From: Salisediminibacterium halotolerans
GTDB lineage: Bacteria; Bacillota; Bacilli; Bacillales; Salisediminibacteriaceae
Direction of reading: 5' to 3'
DNA length: 64,000 nucleotides
Assembly (NCBI RefSeq): GCF_003814815.1
Contig: NZ_RKQQ01000004.1
Location: 62,001-126,000 of the forward strand
Under the pieces are notes generated by a model. The model did not search any database. It was not told the origin of the DNA and worked only from the letters and a program-made list of their open reading frames with translations. A program made the translations under genes and the position numbers. Below, one piece after another: positions 36,689 through 45,774 of the stretch. Numbering within the stretch: position 1 is the stretch's first letter; every line of letters starts with the position of its first letter.

Positions 36689-37045
36689 CTACGAATGAGT
36701 CTGTCTGCCGCGTTCATACGCTTTTTGATCAAACGTCCAGGCATCCTCGGAAAGGTGTCCGTTTTTCGCTGGATTTCGCCGGATCAACCCGCTTTCTTCA
36801 ATGTAAGCGAGGTAGCTGTGAACTGCTTCATCGCTTTCTTTATTTCGGAAAACTGCTTCATTCAGCTGTTTTGTCGTCCGTTTTTCGCCGGAAGCCAATT
36901 GACGCAAGTGGACGAGGAGCTTTACGCGTTTTTGTTGGCGCCGGTCTTCTTTATAAGCGCCGGTAAATAATTTTTTCAGCGGCTCAGCGGCAATCACGCC
37001 TATCGTGATGCCGATCACGACGAGCAGAAAATCATAAAGAATCAT
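36689..37045 (-). CDS. Small membrane-anchored protein, winged-helix-like tail
   Basis: A 118-aa protein: an N-terminal membrane helix (MILYDFLLVVIGITIGVIAA), a basic linker (KEDRRQQKRVK), then about 75 residues (LLVHLRQLASGEKRTTKQLNEAVF to YIEESGLIRRN) that look like a helix-turn-helix or winged helix. AAAGGAG lies 7 nt before the ATG at 37045, better than the ATG 18 nt upstream. Function unknown. Confidence 0.6.
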   Translation of the reverse strand: MILYDFLLVVIGITIGVIAAEPLKKLFTGAYKEDRRQQKRVKLLVHLRQLASGEKRTTKQLNEAVFRNKESDEAVHSYLAYIEESGLIRRNPAKNGHLSEDAWTFDQKAYERGRQTHS

Positions 37046-37185
37046 TGCTTGTTCTCCTTTCATTTACATCATAAGAATCGTATCACGAAAATTTGGGAAT
37101 AAAAAGAAGAAGTTGCGTTGTTCTGATTGAATTTTCTTGCATTTACTGAGATACTAAAATAAACCGACAAAGTGAGGCTAAAGGT

Positions 37186-39261
37186 ATGGGGAAAACGGCG
37201 ATTTTTACTGGTTTTATCTCGTTCGCTTTACTGCTGTTTTCCTCTGCTGTCTCAGCGGCGGAGACAGTGCCGCTTGACGGGACAACCGACGAAAAAGATC
37301 TGAGTCCATACATTGAAATATTACCCGATGAAGACGGTGAGTGGACGATTGACGATGTCAGTTCGGCCGGATTTCACGATGAATTTGAACTAAACAGCGG
37401 CGGGGCACCGAGTTTTGGTTACACCGAGACCGTTTATTGGGTGCGAGTCCGACTGGAAAACCGCAGCGATTACAGCAATTGGCGGATTGAATTAGATAAT
37501 CCGCCGATGGACCGGGCGGATTTTTATTCGCCGACGCTGGATGAAGCAGCTTGGAACGTCGAACGGACGGGCGATTTACGGCCGTTTCATGAACGCCCGT
37601 TTATCAACCGGCAATTCATCTTCCCGGTGGAAATACCGGAAGGCGAAGAACGGATCTTTTATCTGCGGCTTGAATCTGAAGGCGCGATGCAAATTCCCTT
37701 AACGCTTTATAATCAGCAGCGGTTTATTCAGCACACGCAAGTGGATTATCTCATTTTTGGTTTGTTTATCGGCCTCGCTGTCGTGATGGCTTTGTACAAT
37801 TTGTTTATTTACTTTTCTCTGCGCGAGCGGAGCTATTTGTATTACGTTTTATTTATCGTTGCCAACATTTTCACGCTCCTCGCATTTTCCGGGCTTGCTT
37901 ATCAATATTTATGGCCGGAGGCGGTCTGGTGGAACAATCGTTCGATTATCTTTTTTATGGCGACAGCGAATATTTTTGCGGTATTTTTTGCCCGCAATTT
38001 TTTAGAAGCTGAAGGCGTCGTACCGTGGGAGAAAAAAGGATTTATCGGCGCTGTCGTTGCGAATGCAGCGATTCTTGCGGTGCTTGCGTTCAGTTATCCG
38101 CTTGCCCTTGATTTAATTGTGCTCGCTTCTTTAATGACGGTCGGGATTATTATTACCTTGGCTTATAAAATGCTCCGAAGCGGATTTCGTCCAGCTCGCT
38201 TTTTCTTTGCTGCGTGGATTGTCTTTATCATCGGCGTGTTCGTTTCAGTGTTCACAGACCTTGGAGTATTGCCGTTTTCGTTCATTACAAAATACGCCTG
38301 GCAGCTGACAACAGCGGTCGAACTCGTTTTGCTCTCCTTTGCGCTCGCGGATAAAATCAACACGATTAAACAGGAAAAGAAAGAAGCGCAAGCAGAAGTT
38401 TACCGGCATCAGCAAAGGATGAATGACTTTCTGCGCAAACAAAATGAACGTCTTGAAGAAAAAGTGAACGAACGGACGGAAAAACTGTCGAAATCGAATC
38501 AAATATTAAACAAACGAAATACAGAATTGCAAAAAGCCGAACAGTTTCGCGTGGAACTGCTGACGAATATTTCCCATGAACTAGGGACGCCGATGACGTA
38601 TTTGCAAAGTTACGTTCAAACGGCACGGGAAGGTATCATTGATGCGAATGATGAAAAGTTTTTAATGACGGTTGAAAGTAAAGTGAAACTGCTCGACAGG
38701 CTGATTCATGACTTGTTTGAACTCGTTAAATTGGAGTCCGGGAAAATCAGCATGATGCTGGAAACAGTTGATGTATCAGACTGGATTGATGATATTCATT
38801 GTCATTTCCGTCAGGACGTTGAAAAAGCAGGAATCCGGTTTCCAGAGCCGGTTATTGACGGTCTTATTCCTTCTGACAAAAACGTGCTCGCAACCGTTGA
38901 TCGGACCCGGCTGCTGCAAGTATTTACGAATCTTTTGTATAACGCAACCAAGCATACACCGAAGGGCGGCAGTATAAGCATCGTGTTAAAAGTGGAGCAG
39001 GGACATACGGATCCCGATTTTGACGGCAAAGCCGTGATTGAAATTCGTGACACAGGTGAAGGGATCGATCCGGATTTCCTTCCGCATATTTTTGAGCGTT
39101 TTTTTCATAAAGTCGATCGAAACGCAGTAAGCAGCGGAACAGGGCTCGGTTTGGCGATCACAAAAGAAATTATCTCGTATCACCGCGGAGAAATATGGGC
39201 TGAAAGTGTTCAAGGTTCTGGAACGTCGGTCTACTTTACACTGCCGGTTATTTTTGAATGA
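37186..39261 (+). CDS. 7TMR-DISM sensor histidine kinase
   Basis: A 691-aa sensor. Signal peptide (1-25), an extracytoplasmic 7TMR-DISMED2-type beta domain (about 35-175), seven transmembrane helices (about 185-385), a coiled coil (390-445), a HisKA domain with the phosphorylated His in LTNISHELGTPMTYLQ, and a HATPase domain with N box NLLYNATKHTP and G boxes IRDTGEGID and GTGLGLAITKEI. The usual Arg after HEL is Gly here. The extracytoplasmic domain probably binds a carbohydrate-like ligand. It overlaps the open frame of the response regulator. Confidence 0.93.
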   Translation: MGKTAIFTGFISFALLLFSSAVSAAETVPLDGTTDEKDLSPYIEILPDEDGEWTIDDVSSAGFHDEFELNSGGAPSFGYTETVYWVRVRLENRSDYSNWRIELDNPPMDRADFYSPTLDEAAWNVERTGDLRPFHERPFINRQFIFPVEIPEGEERIFYLRLESEGAMQIPLTLYNQQRFIQHTQVDYLIFGLFIGLAVVMALYNLFIYFSLRERSYLYYVLFIVANIFTLLAFSGLAYQYLWPEAVWWNNRSIIFFMATANIFAVFFARNFLEAEGVVPWEKKGFIGAVVANAAILAVLAFSYPLALDLIVLASLMTVGIIITLAYKMLRSGFRPARFFFAAWIVFIIGVFVSVFTDLGVLPFSFITKYAWQLTTAVELVLLSFALADKINTIKQEKKEAQAEVYRHQQRMNDFLRKQNERLEEKVNERTEKLSKSNQILNKRNTELQKAEQFRVELLTNISHELGTPMTYLQSYVQTAREGIIDANDEKFLMTVESKVKLLDRLIHDLFELVKLESGKISMMLETVDVSDWIDDIHCHFRQDVEKAGIRFPEPVIDGLIPSDKNVLATVDRTRLLQVFTNLLYNATKHTPKGGSISIVLKVEQGHTDPDFDGKAVIEIRDTGEGIDPDFLPHIFERFFHKVDRNAVSSGTGLGLAITKEIISYHRGEIWAESVQGSGTSVYFTLPVIFE

Positions 39262-39284
39262 GCAGCCGAAAAGAGGTGATATCT

Positions 39285-39998
39285 ATGACCGGAAACAAAA
39301 TTGCGATTATTGAAGATGATGAAGATATTCGTGAATTGACGGCACTTTATCTCGAAAACAAAGGCTATTCTGTTGTGGGGGAAGGACATGGTGACAAAGC
39401 TCTTGCGCTGATTCATCAAGCAGGGCCGGATCTGATCTTGCTGGATATGATGCTGCCGGGAAAAAGCGGCGAAGAACTTTGCGCTGATATCAGCGCCTCG
39501 TATGATGATATACCGATTATTATCATGAGCAGCAAACGGTCCTCAGAAGACAAAGTGCGCGGATTAAATGCCGGCGCAAACGACTACATTACAAAACCGT
39601 TCGATATGGCGGAGCTCGAAGCGCGGATTAAAGCAAATTTGCGTCGTAAAGGGGCCGGAACAGCGCAGGCAAACCATCAGCTGCGGGCGGGAGATATTGT
39701 TATTGATACTGAAAGTTTTGACGTCACCGTTGCCGGCAAACCGGTGCATCTGTACACGAAAGAACGTCAGCTGCTGATTTATTTTATGCAGCATCCCGGT
39801 CAAGTGTTCAGTGCGGAACAGCTGTATGACCGTATTTGGGGTGAAGATTATTTTGGCGATTTGAAAACCGTGTCGGTTCATATCCGCAATTTACGAAAAA
39901 AAATCGAGCACGATCCAAAAAACCCGCAGTATGTCATTACGGTCCGCGGTTTCGGCTACAAATTTTCAAAAAAATTCGAATTTGTTCAAGAAGTTTAA
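39285..39998 (+). CDS. OmpR/PhoP-family response regulator
   Basis: A 237-aa regulator. Receiver domain: acidic pair in IIEDDEDIREL, phospho-Asp in LILLDMMLPG, Lys in DYITKPFDMAEL. The C-terminal winged helix (LYTKERQLLIYFMQHPGQVFS to SVHIRNLRKKIEHDP and YVITVRGFGYKF) is the OmpR type. GAGGTG precedes the ATG at 39285. It is the partner of the kinase just upstream. Its stop codon lies within a direct repeat typical of OmpR-family binding sites. Confidence 0.93.
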   Translation: MTGNKIAIIEDDEDIRELTALYLENKGYSVVGEGHGDKALALIHQAGPDLILLDMMLPGKSGEELCADISASYDDIPIIIMSSKRSSEDKVRGLNAGANDYITKPFDMAELEARIKANLRRKGAGTAQANHQLRAGDIVIDTESFDVTVAGKPVHLYTKERQLLIYFMQHPGQVFSAEQLYDRIWGEDYFGDLKTVSVHIRNLRKKIEHDPKNPQYVITVRGFGYKFSKKFEFVQEV

Positions 39999-40026
39999 CC
40001 TGTTTTTAACCTTGCCGTTCTATAAT
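39995..40026 (+). promoter_or_regulatory. Direct repeat plus promoter upstream of c-di-GMP riboswitch
   Basis: TTAACC (39995-40000), 5 bp, TTAACC (40006-40011) gives an 11-bp period like PhoP or other OmpR-family sites. A consensus -10 TATAAT follows at 40021-40026 with no good -35 box, which is typical of activator-dependent promoters. The first half-site overlaps the stop codon of the response regulator gene. Confidence 0.6.
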
Positions 40027-40063
40027 CGACCTATACACTTAAACTTGTCACTAAGTCCAAGTA

Positions 40064-40178
40064 CCTCCTAATTCGAGAAAGGCAAACTCTCTGAAAAGAG
40101 ACGACGCAAAGTTATGGGTCTGTCGGAGATATTCCTACGATCGCCAAACTGCCGATTAGGTATTCGATTTTAAGGAGG
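40064..40178 (+). promoter_or_regulatory. Cyclic di-GMP-I (GEMM) riboswitch with ribosome-site switch
   Basis: The aptamer shows GEMM-I landmarks: GGCAAAC, a CTCTCT-GAAA-AGAGA stem with GNRA tetraloop, GACGCAAAG, GGGTCT, and CGCCAAACTGCC closing the core. P1 pairs CCTAATTCG (40067-40075) with CGATTAGG (40153-40160). Just 5' of and overlapping P1, CCTCCT (40064-40069) is complementary to the ribosome site AGGAGG (40173-40178). The two pairings share CCT (40067-40069), so they exclude each other. Ligand-stabilised P1 should free the ribosome site, an ON switch. The aptamer is confident; the ON direction is inferred. Confidence 0.9.
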
Positions 40179-40187
40179 CAGAACGTT

Positions 40188-40352
40188 ATGGAGGAAGTCA
40201 GACGGATTGAAGCAGAAGAAACGTGGGAAGAACTGATCGTTCAGGCGCAGGAAATCGGATTGTCGGCAGAAGAGGTACGGATCTTTTTGACAAAAAAGAA
40301 AATTGAACAACGTCGGCAGCGTGCACAAACGCCATTGCGGAATTATCAATAA
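40188..40352 (+). CDS. SinI-like anti-repressor, 54 aa
   Basis: The small protein reads EETWEELIVQAQEIGLSAEE then VRIFLTKKK, the SinI domain pattern W..L...A...G.s.EE.r.FL. In B. subtilis SinI binds and inactivates SinR, the repressor of biofilm matrix genes. AAGGAGG precedes the ATG by 9 nt and is the target of the riboswitch. No sinR-like gene is in the window, so the partner is unknown. A terminator follows immediately, so the gene is a single-gene transcript. Confidence 0.8.
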   Translation: MEEVRRIEAEETWEELIVQAQEIGLSAEEVRIFLTKKKIEQRRQRAQTPLRNYQ

Positions 40353-40360
40353 TTTATTGA

Positions 40361-40400
40361 AAAAACCTGATTAGAGATAGGGCCTCTAATCAGGTTTTTT
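40361..40400 (+). terminator. Intrinsic terminator of the SinI-like gene
   Basis: AAAAACCTGATTAGAG pairs with CTCTAATCAGGTTTTTT. Strong stem with T run. Confidence 0.88.
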
Positions 40401-40426
40401 CTGTTTGCTGCTCCGTTTCATCGCGG

Positions 40427-40657
40427 TCAGCTTAAAAGTTGTTTGATCGCTTTTACAGTCGGGACTTTTCCGCTTTCTTTGACTTCGCCGTCGACGACGA
40501 GCCCCGGTGTCTTAAATACTCCGTATTCCATGATTTGATCGAGTTCTTCTACTTTCACCACTTCAGCTTCAAGTCCCAGTTCTGTGACGGCTTCATTTGT
40601 TCGTTCCTCAAGCCGCTTGCATTTAGAGCACCCTGTTCCGAGAATTTCGATTTTCAT
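40427..40657 (-). CDS. Small thioredoxin-like protein
   Basis: A 76-aa redox protein of the MTH895/thioredoxin_3 type. The active site is GTGCSKCKRL (C-x2-C) and the cis-proline is in KTPGLVVDG. It is the third gene of an arsR-permease-thioredoxin unit. It probably reduces cysteines in the permease or handles a thiol-reactive metalloid. Confidence 0.85.
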   Translation of the reverse strand: MKIEILGTGCSKCKRLEERTNEAVTELGLEAEVVKVEELDQIMEYGVFKTPGLVVDGEVKESGKVPTVKAIKQLLS

Positions 40658-40687
40658 CGTTCATCATCCTTTCCTCAAGTTGATAAA

Positions 40688-41713
40688 TTAAAAGAACACG
40701 ATCCCGGTAATCAATGCGGCTGTCGCTGAAATAAACGTGACGAGTGCAATATAAGTCAGCGTCTTCTTCAACCCCATAACGCGGCCGACAATAATCATGT
40801 TCGGCAGACTCATCGAAGGGCCTGCGAGCAAAAGAGCCAAGGCCGGTCCTTTAGCCATACCGAGATCGAGGAAACTTTGTACGATCGGCACTTCTGTTAA
40901 GGTGGCGAAGTACATAAACGCCCCGAAAATCGAAGCTAAAAACGTAGCTGCGAACGTATTCTCGCCGGCGGCATTGCTCATAAATGTTTCTGGGATCAAG
41001 ACGGTAATCACCCCGGCAACGAAAATACCGACTACGAAAAGCGGGACGATTTTTTTGACTAGATCATACGTTTCAAGGCACCAGTCCCACAGCTCATCGC
41101 GTTCGAAAAAGAGGACAAGCTGCACGATCAAGAAGATCAAGAATGTTGCTGTTACCCACGGCAAATTCATCCCGGCTAACAGCATGACAAGAAGAGTTAT
41201 AAAAAACATCACGTTTTGCCACATCGGCCGGTCGCTGCTGTCGTTGACGTGAAACATGTTACTGTTGCGGCTGTCTTCCGTTTCGCTTTTGTAAAATAAC
41301 ACATGCATCAACAGGCCGATCACAACGGCGAGAATGATCGCGGTAACAACACGGCTGATTCCAAGCCCAATGCCGAGAAAACTGAACGTAAACGTAATCG
41401 CCAAAATGTTAATCGCCGGTCCGGAAAACAAAAAGGTGACGGCCGGACCGATGCCGGCTCCTTTTTTCCAAATACTTGCAAACATCGGAAGAACAGAACA
41501 CGAACATACGGTCAAAATCATTCCGGAGACCGACGCCATCGTAAATGCTGTCGATTTTTTCGCATTCGGTCCGAAATATTTCAACACCGCGCCTTGGGAT
41601 AAAAATTGCGCAATCGCGCCGGAAATGAAAAAGACGATCGTCAGTGTGATGACACGCGGGAGCGTAAAATAATCAAGCAGAAACTGCCAGCCGGCCAGCA
41701 AAACCTCCATCAT
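40688..41713 (-). CDS. Permease, UPF0718/ArsP-like
   Basis: A 341-aa membrane protein with about eight helices in two halves. The first half contains VCSCSVLPMFASIWKKGAG, with the paired cysteines typical of this permease family, and both halves carry a GP.(I/M)..PN-like stretch (SGPAINILAI, AGPSMSLPNMII). Some members (ArsP) export organoarsenicals. The ATG at 41713 overlaps the arsR stop (ATGA) and has GGAGG upstream. Substrate is inferred only from context. Confidence 0.8.
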   Translation of the reverse strand: MMEVLLAGWQFLLDYFTLPRVITLTIVFFISGAIAQFLSQGAVLKYFGPNAKKSTAFTMASVSGMILTVCSCSVLPMFASIWKKGAGIGPAVTFLFSGPAINILAITFTFSFLGIGLGISRVVTAIILAVVIGLLMHVLFYKSETEDSRNSNMFHVNDSSDRPMWQNVMFFITLLVMLLAGMNLPWVTATFLIFLIVQLVLFFERDELWDWCLETYDLVKKIVPLFVVGIFVAGVITVLIPETFMSNAAGENTFAATFLASIFGAFMYFATLTEVPIVQSFLDLGMAKGPALALLLAGPSMSLPNMIIVGRVMGLKKTLTYIALVTFISATAALITGIVFF

Positions 41714-42063
41714 AATGAGATTCCTCCAAGCCAAACATTGACTTGTTGCCGATCTGCCTGGAGCTGGTAAATGGTATACTTCCCTTTCCGCTCTCCTTTG
41801 ATCAGTCCCGCCCGTTCAAGGATCGACAAGTGGTGAGTGATCGTTGAAGGAGCGCCTTCGAAAGCATCGAGCAGTTCACACTTGCAACAGTTCCTCTGTA
41901 ACAGCATGCCGAGCATTTCCAAACGCAAAGGGTCCCCGAGGGCTTTGTATATGTTTGCTGTTTCGGCTGTTTTGTCTTCGCGAAAAACAGCATGCTGCTT
42001 ATACACATTTTGCAAAAGCATTTCTGCTTCTTGTTTGTTTAAAATGGTGATTGTTTCTCCCAC
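41710..42063 (-). CDS. ArsR-family metalloregulator
   Basis: A 117-aa winged-helix repressor. Core ALGDPLRLEMLGMLLQRNCCKCELLDAF, recognition helix region APSTITHHLSILERAGLI, wing KGERKGKYTIYQL. The cysteines in RNCCKCELL sit at the ArsR metal-binding helix, so an As(III)-type thiophilic ligand is likely. GTG start with GGGGA upstream. It heads the operon with the permease and thioredoxin-like genes and probably represses it. Confidence 0.88.
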   Translation of the reverse strand: MGETITILNKQEAEMLLQNVYKQHAVFREDKTAETANIYKALGDPLRLEMLGMLLQRNCCKCELLDAFEGAPSTITHHLSILERAGLIKGERKGKYTIYQLQADRQQVNVWLGGISL

Positions 42064-42220
42064 GGAAATCCCCTTCCTTTCTTAATTTAAATGTAGCATA
42101 AAAAAACTATAAAACTAGTTATATAAATGTGAAGATTTTATTACAGATAAAAGGTTTTTCAATTAGCGCATTTATGATACACTAATTTTATTAGTATGAC
42201 ACAATTAACGAGGTGATGAG

Positions 42221-43042
42221 GTGAATAAGACGTATCATTTATTTATTGTCTCTGATTCTGTCGGCGAGACAGCGCATCATTTAGTTCAAGCAGTATCGGG
42301 ACAATTCCCGCAACAACAAACAGTCTTTCACCGCTATCCTTACATGAAGCGGCTTGAAGAGATTGACCGGGTGATTGCCGAAGCGAAGGATTATCCGTCG
42401 TTAATCGTTTTTACGGTGATAGTGCCGGAATTAAAAGAATATTTGCTCCAACAGGCTGAACATTACGGAATCGAAGCAGTGGATGTCATGGCGCCGTTAA
42501 TGAACGCGTTCGGCAAAGTGTTCGACAGCTCACCGAAGCTCGAGCCCGGATATATCCGCCGGTTAGGCGACGATTATTTTCGGCGGATTGCAGCGATCGA
42601 ATTTGCAGTGAAATACGATGATGCACAAGAGATGTCGGGAATTAACAATGCTGATATTGTACTGGCTGGTGTGTCGCGGACGTCGAAAACACCGCTGTCC
42701 ATGTACTTAGCGAACAAAGGTTATTATGCGGCGAATATACCGATTATTCCCGAGGTGCCGCCGCCGAAAGATATTTTTTCAATTCCAAAAGAAAAAATGA
42801 TCGGCTTGATGATTTCTCCGGAGAAATTGTTGGATATCCGCCGGGAACGCTTGCGGGCGCTCGGTTTGAAACAAGATTCTTCTTACGCGGACCGAAAGCG
42901 GATTTTAGCTGAGCTCGATTTTGCTGCGGATGTGCTGAATCAGATCGGCTGTCCGGTGATCGATGTATCAAACAAGGCTGTTGAAGAAACAGCGCAGGAT
43001 TTATTGGAGCGAATGACACCAACAGGAGGCGGGATTGTATGA
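42221..43042 (+). CDS. PPDK/PEP synthase regulatory protein (DUF299)
   Basis: A 273-aa bifunctional kinase/phosphorylase that switches pyruvate phosphate dikinase off and on by phosphorylating a threonine next to its catalytic histidine. Start HLFIVSDSVGETAHHLV and P-loop GVSRTSKTPLSMYLANKG are diagnostic. It is orthologous to B. subtilis YqfL. GTG start with AGGTGAT upstream. It overlaps ppdK by 4 nt, which confirms the target. Confidence 0.92.
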   Translation: MNKTYHLFIVSDSVGETAHHLVQAVSGQFPQQQTVFHRYPYMKRLEEIDRVIAEAKDYPSLIVFTVIVPELKEYLLQQAEHYGIEAVDVMAPLMNAFGKVFDSSPKLEPGYIRRLGDDYFRRIAAIEFAVKYDDAQEMSGINNADIVLAGVSRTSKTPLSMYLANKGYYAANIPIIPEVPPPKDIFSIPKEKMIGLMISPEKLLDIRRERLRALGLKQDSSYADRKRILAELDFAADVLNQIGCPVIDVSNKAVEETAQDLLERMTPTGGGIV

Positions 43043-45708
43043 ATAAGCATGTCTTTATGTTTGACGATACCGATGCAAACGGAAAGGAACTTCTCGGAGG
43101 AAAAGGGGCGAACCTCGCCGAAATGACAAGAATCGGCTTGCCGGTGCCATACGGGTTTACGATTTCAACGAAGGCGTGCAACGCCTTTTACGAAGCGGGT
43201 GAACAATTGCCTGCGGATGTAAAAAAACAGGTGGATACAGCACTGGAGAAACTTGAGACGACGACTGGCAAAGGATTGGGCGACACAAAAAATCCATTGC
43301 TCGTGTCGGTCAGATCAGGCGCGGTGTTTTCGATGCCCGGGATGATGGATACCGTGCTCAATTTGGGGATGAATGACGAGACGGTTGTTTCAATGGCTGA
43401 GCTGACAGGGGAACCGAGGTTTGCTTACGATTCATATCGGCGCTTTATTCAAATGTTTTCCGATGTTGTCCTAGGGGTGGACAGTGAAAAGTTTGAACGT
43501 AAAATTGAAACGCATAAACAGCTGCATGGATTTTCAGCTGACCCGGATCTGTCGGCGTCTGATTGGAAGACATTGATTAAGCAGTTTCAAACGATTGTCG
43601 AACAGGAGACGGGCCGGGCGTTCCCGCAAGACCCGCGCGAACAGATGATTTTGGCGATTCAGGCCGTCTTTGGTTCGTGGAATAATGACCGGGCCCAGCT
43701 GTACCGAAAATGGCACGGGATTCCGGGGCATCTCGGAACAGCTGTGAATATTCAAAGCATGGTATTTGGAAATACCGGTAATGATTCCGGGACGGGTGTG
43801 GCGTTTTCCCGCAATCCGTCGACCGGGGAAAGCAAGCTCTACGGTGAGTACTTGATCAATGCGCAAGGAGAGGATGTCGTCGCGGGTATTCGCACCCCGC
43901 AAGCGATTGAAACGCTTCGTGATTCGATGCCGGACGTTTACCAAACGTTTGCTGAAACTTGCCGACGCCTGGAGAATCATTACCGGGATATGCAAGATAT
44001 TGAATTTACAATTGAACGGGGAAACCTGTTTATTTTGCAGACGAGAAACGGCAAGCGGACGGCAGAAGCGTCTGTCCGCATCGCTGTGGATATGCATGAA
44101 GAGGGGATTTTAACGAAAGATGAAGCGTTAATGCGGGTTGATCCGGAACAGCTCGGACAGCTATTGCATCGGCGTATTGATGAAACGTCTTCGTTTGAAG
44201 TTCTTGCGAAAGGGTTGCCGGCTTCTCCCGGGGCAGCGACAGGGAAAGTCGTGTTTTCAGCTGATGATGCAGAAGATAAAAAAGCAGCCGGGGTTCCGGT
44301 TATTCTCGTGCGGCCGGAAACAACACCAGACGACATTCACGGAATTATTGCTGCAGAAGCTGTCGTCACAACGCGCGGAGGAATGACAAGCCATGCGGCC
44401 GTCGTGGCAAGAGGGATGGGGAAAGCGTGTATCTCCGGATGCAGCGACGTTTCGATTGATTTAGCGAATCAGACGTTTGCTGTTGGCAATACGGAAGTCG
44501 CTTACCTGGATACTGTGACGATTAACGGCGGTACCGGAGAATTAATGCTCGGCGAACTGACGATGGCAGACCCGGAACTGTCGGATGAATTTCACCGTCT
44601 TCTGTCTTGGGCGGATGACCGTAGACACTTAGGGATTCGGACGAACAGTGATACACCGGATGATGCCGCACGTGCACTTTCCTTCGGAGCAGAAGGAATC
44701 GGTCTTTGCCGCACAGAGCATATGTTTATGGATCCGGAGAGGATTCCGGTTGTCCGGGAAATGATCTTGGCTTCGACATCTGCCGACCGGCAACAGGCGC
44801 TGGACCGATTGCTGCCGATGCAGGCGGATGATTTCCGCGGTATTTTTGAAACGATGGGAAGCCGCCCGGTGACGATCCGCCTTCTTGATCCCCCGCTGCA
44901 TGAGTTTCTGCCTGATAAAGAGGAACTAATTAAAGAGACCGCTCAGCTGGAGATCACCGACCCGGCGTCAAGTGAATTAAAGACGAAGAAAGAGCTTCTC
45001 CGGGAAGTGCGCCGGCTCGATGAATCGAACCCGATGCTCGGTCATCGCGGCTGCCGTCTCGCCATGGTTTACCCGGAAATATACGCGATGCAAGTGGAAG
45101 CGATTATACACGCGGCGATTGACCGGGCGGCAGATGGAGCGGCTGTCCGTCCGGAAATCATGATTCCGCTTGTCGGCCACGTCAATGAGTTAAAAGCGAT
45201 GCGCCGGCTCGTAAAAGAATCAGCAGACAGAGTACTCAACGAAACAGGTGAATACGTCGCTTATACGATCGGAACGATGATCGAAGTCCCGCGCGCAGCG
45301 CTGACTGCGGATGCGATTGCCGCCGAAGCTGATTTCTTTTCGTTTGGAACCAACGACTTAACGCAGACAACGTTCGGTTACAGCCGGGATGATGCCGAAA
45401 ATAAATTTTTGCAGCGCTACATCGATGATGAAACATTAGCAAATAATCCGTTTATGGTGTTGGATAGCGAAGGTGTCGGGGAACTCGTGAAAATCGGTGT
45501 CGAAAAAGGCCGCCGTGTTAAAGAGCAATTAAAAACCGGCATCTGCGGTGAACACGGCGGAGAAACATCCTCAATCGCTTTTTGCCATGCACAACGGCTG
45601 GATTACGTCAGCTGTTCGCCTTACCGCGTTCCGCTTGCCCGTCTGGCTGCAGCACAAGCGGCAGTCGTGGAGCAAACGGGGACGGCGAAAGAAAAAATGA
45701 ACGTTTAA
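43039..45708 (+). CDS. ppdK: Pyruvate, phosphate dikinase
   Basis: An 889-aa enzyme interconverting pyruvate, ATP and Pi with PEP, AMP and PPi. The ATP-grasp N-terminal domain begins GKELLGGKGANLAEMTRIGLP. The phosphohistidine is H452 in RGGMTSHAAVVARG, with the regulatory Thr two residues before. The C-terminal PEP barrel contains GIGLCRTEHMF and GICGEHGG. It gives the cell a reversible glycolysis/gluconeogenesis step, coupled to its regulator gene. Confidence 0.96.
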   Translation: MNKHVFMFDDTDANGKELLGGKGANLAEMTRIGLPVPYGFTISTKACNAFYEAGEQLPADVKKQVDTALEKLETTTGKGLGDTKNPLLVSVRSGAVFSMPGMMDTVLNLGMNDETVVSMAELTGEPRFAYDSYRRFIQMFSDVVLGVDSEKFERKIETHKQLHGFSADPDLSASDWKTLIKQFQTIVEQETGRAFPQDPREQMILAIQAVFGSWNNDRAQLYRKWHGIPGHLGTAVNIQSMVFGNTGNDSGTGVAFSRNPSTGESKLYGEYLINAQGEDVVAGIRTPQAIETLRDSMPDVYQTFAETCRRLENHYRDMQDIEFTIERGNLFILQTRNGKRTAEASVRIAVDMHEEGILTKDEALMRVDPEQLGQLLHRRIDETSSFEVLAKGLPASPGAATGKVVFSADDAEDKKAAGVPVILVRPETTPDDIHGIIAAEAVVTTRGGMTSHAAVVARGMGKACISGCSDVSIDLANQTFAVGNTEVAYLDTVTINGGTGELMLGELTMADPELSDEFHRLLSWADDRRHLGIRTNSDTPDDAARALSFGAEGIGLCRTEHMFMDPERIPVVREMILASTSADRQQALDRLLPMQADDFRGIFETMGSRPVTIRLLDPPLHEFLPDKEELIKETAQLEITDPASSELKTKKELLREVRRLDESNPMLGHRGCRLAMVYPEIYAMQVEAIIHAAIDRAADGAAVRPEIMIPLVGHVNELKAMRRLVKESADRVLNETGEYVAYTIGTMIEVPRAALTADAIAAEADFFSFGTNDLTQTTFGYSRDDAENKFLQRYIDDETLANNPFMVLDSEGVGELVKIGVEKGRRVKEQLKTGICGEHGGETSSIAFCHAQRLDYVSCSPYRVPLARLAAAQAAVVEQTGTAKEKMNV

Positions 45709-45720
45709 TCCTCGCTGCAT

Positions 45721-45766
45721 AAAAAACCCTCTGCTGTCTAAATCAGGACAGCAGAGGGTTTTTGCG
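45721..45766 (+). terminator. Intrinsic terminator of ppdK
   Basis: AAAAACCCTCTGCTGTC pairs with GACAGCAGAGGGTTTTT. Confidence 0.9.
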
Positions 45767-45774
45767 TTTCATCC

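Noticed and set aside
36553-36970. Two overlapping plus-strand frames over the small winged-helix-like gene
   Set aside because: They are shadows of the minus-strand gene, which has a membrane helix and a ribosome site.
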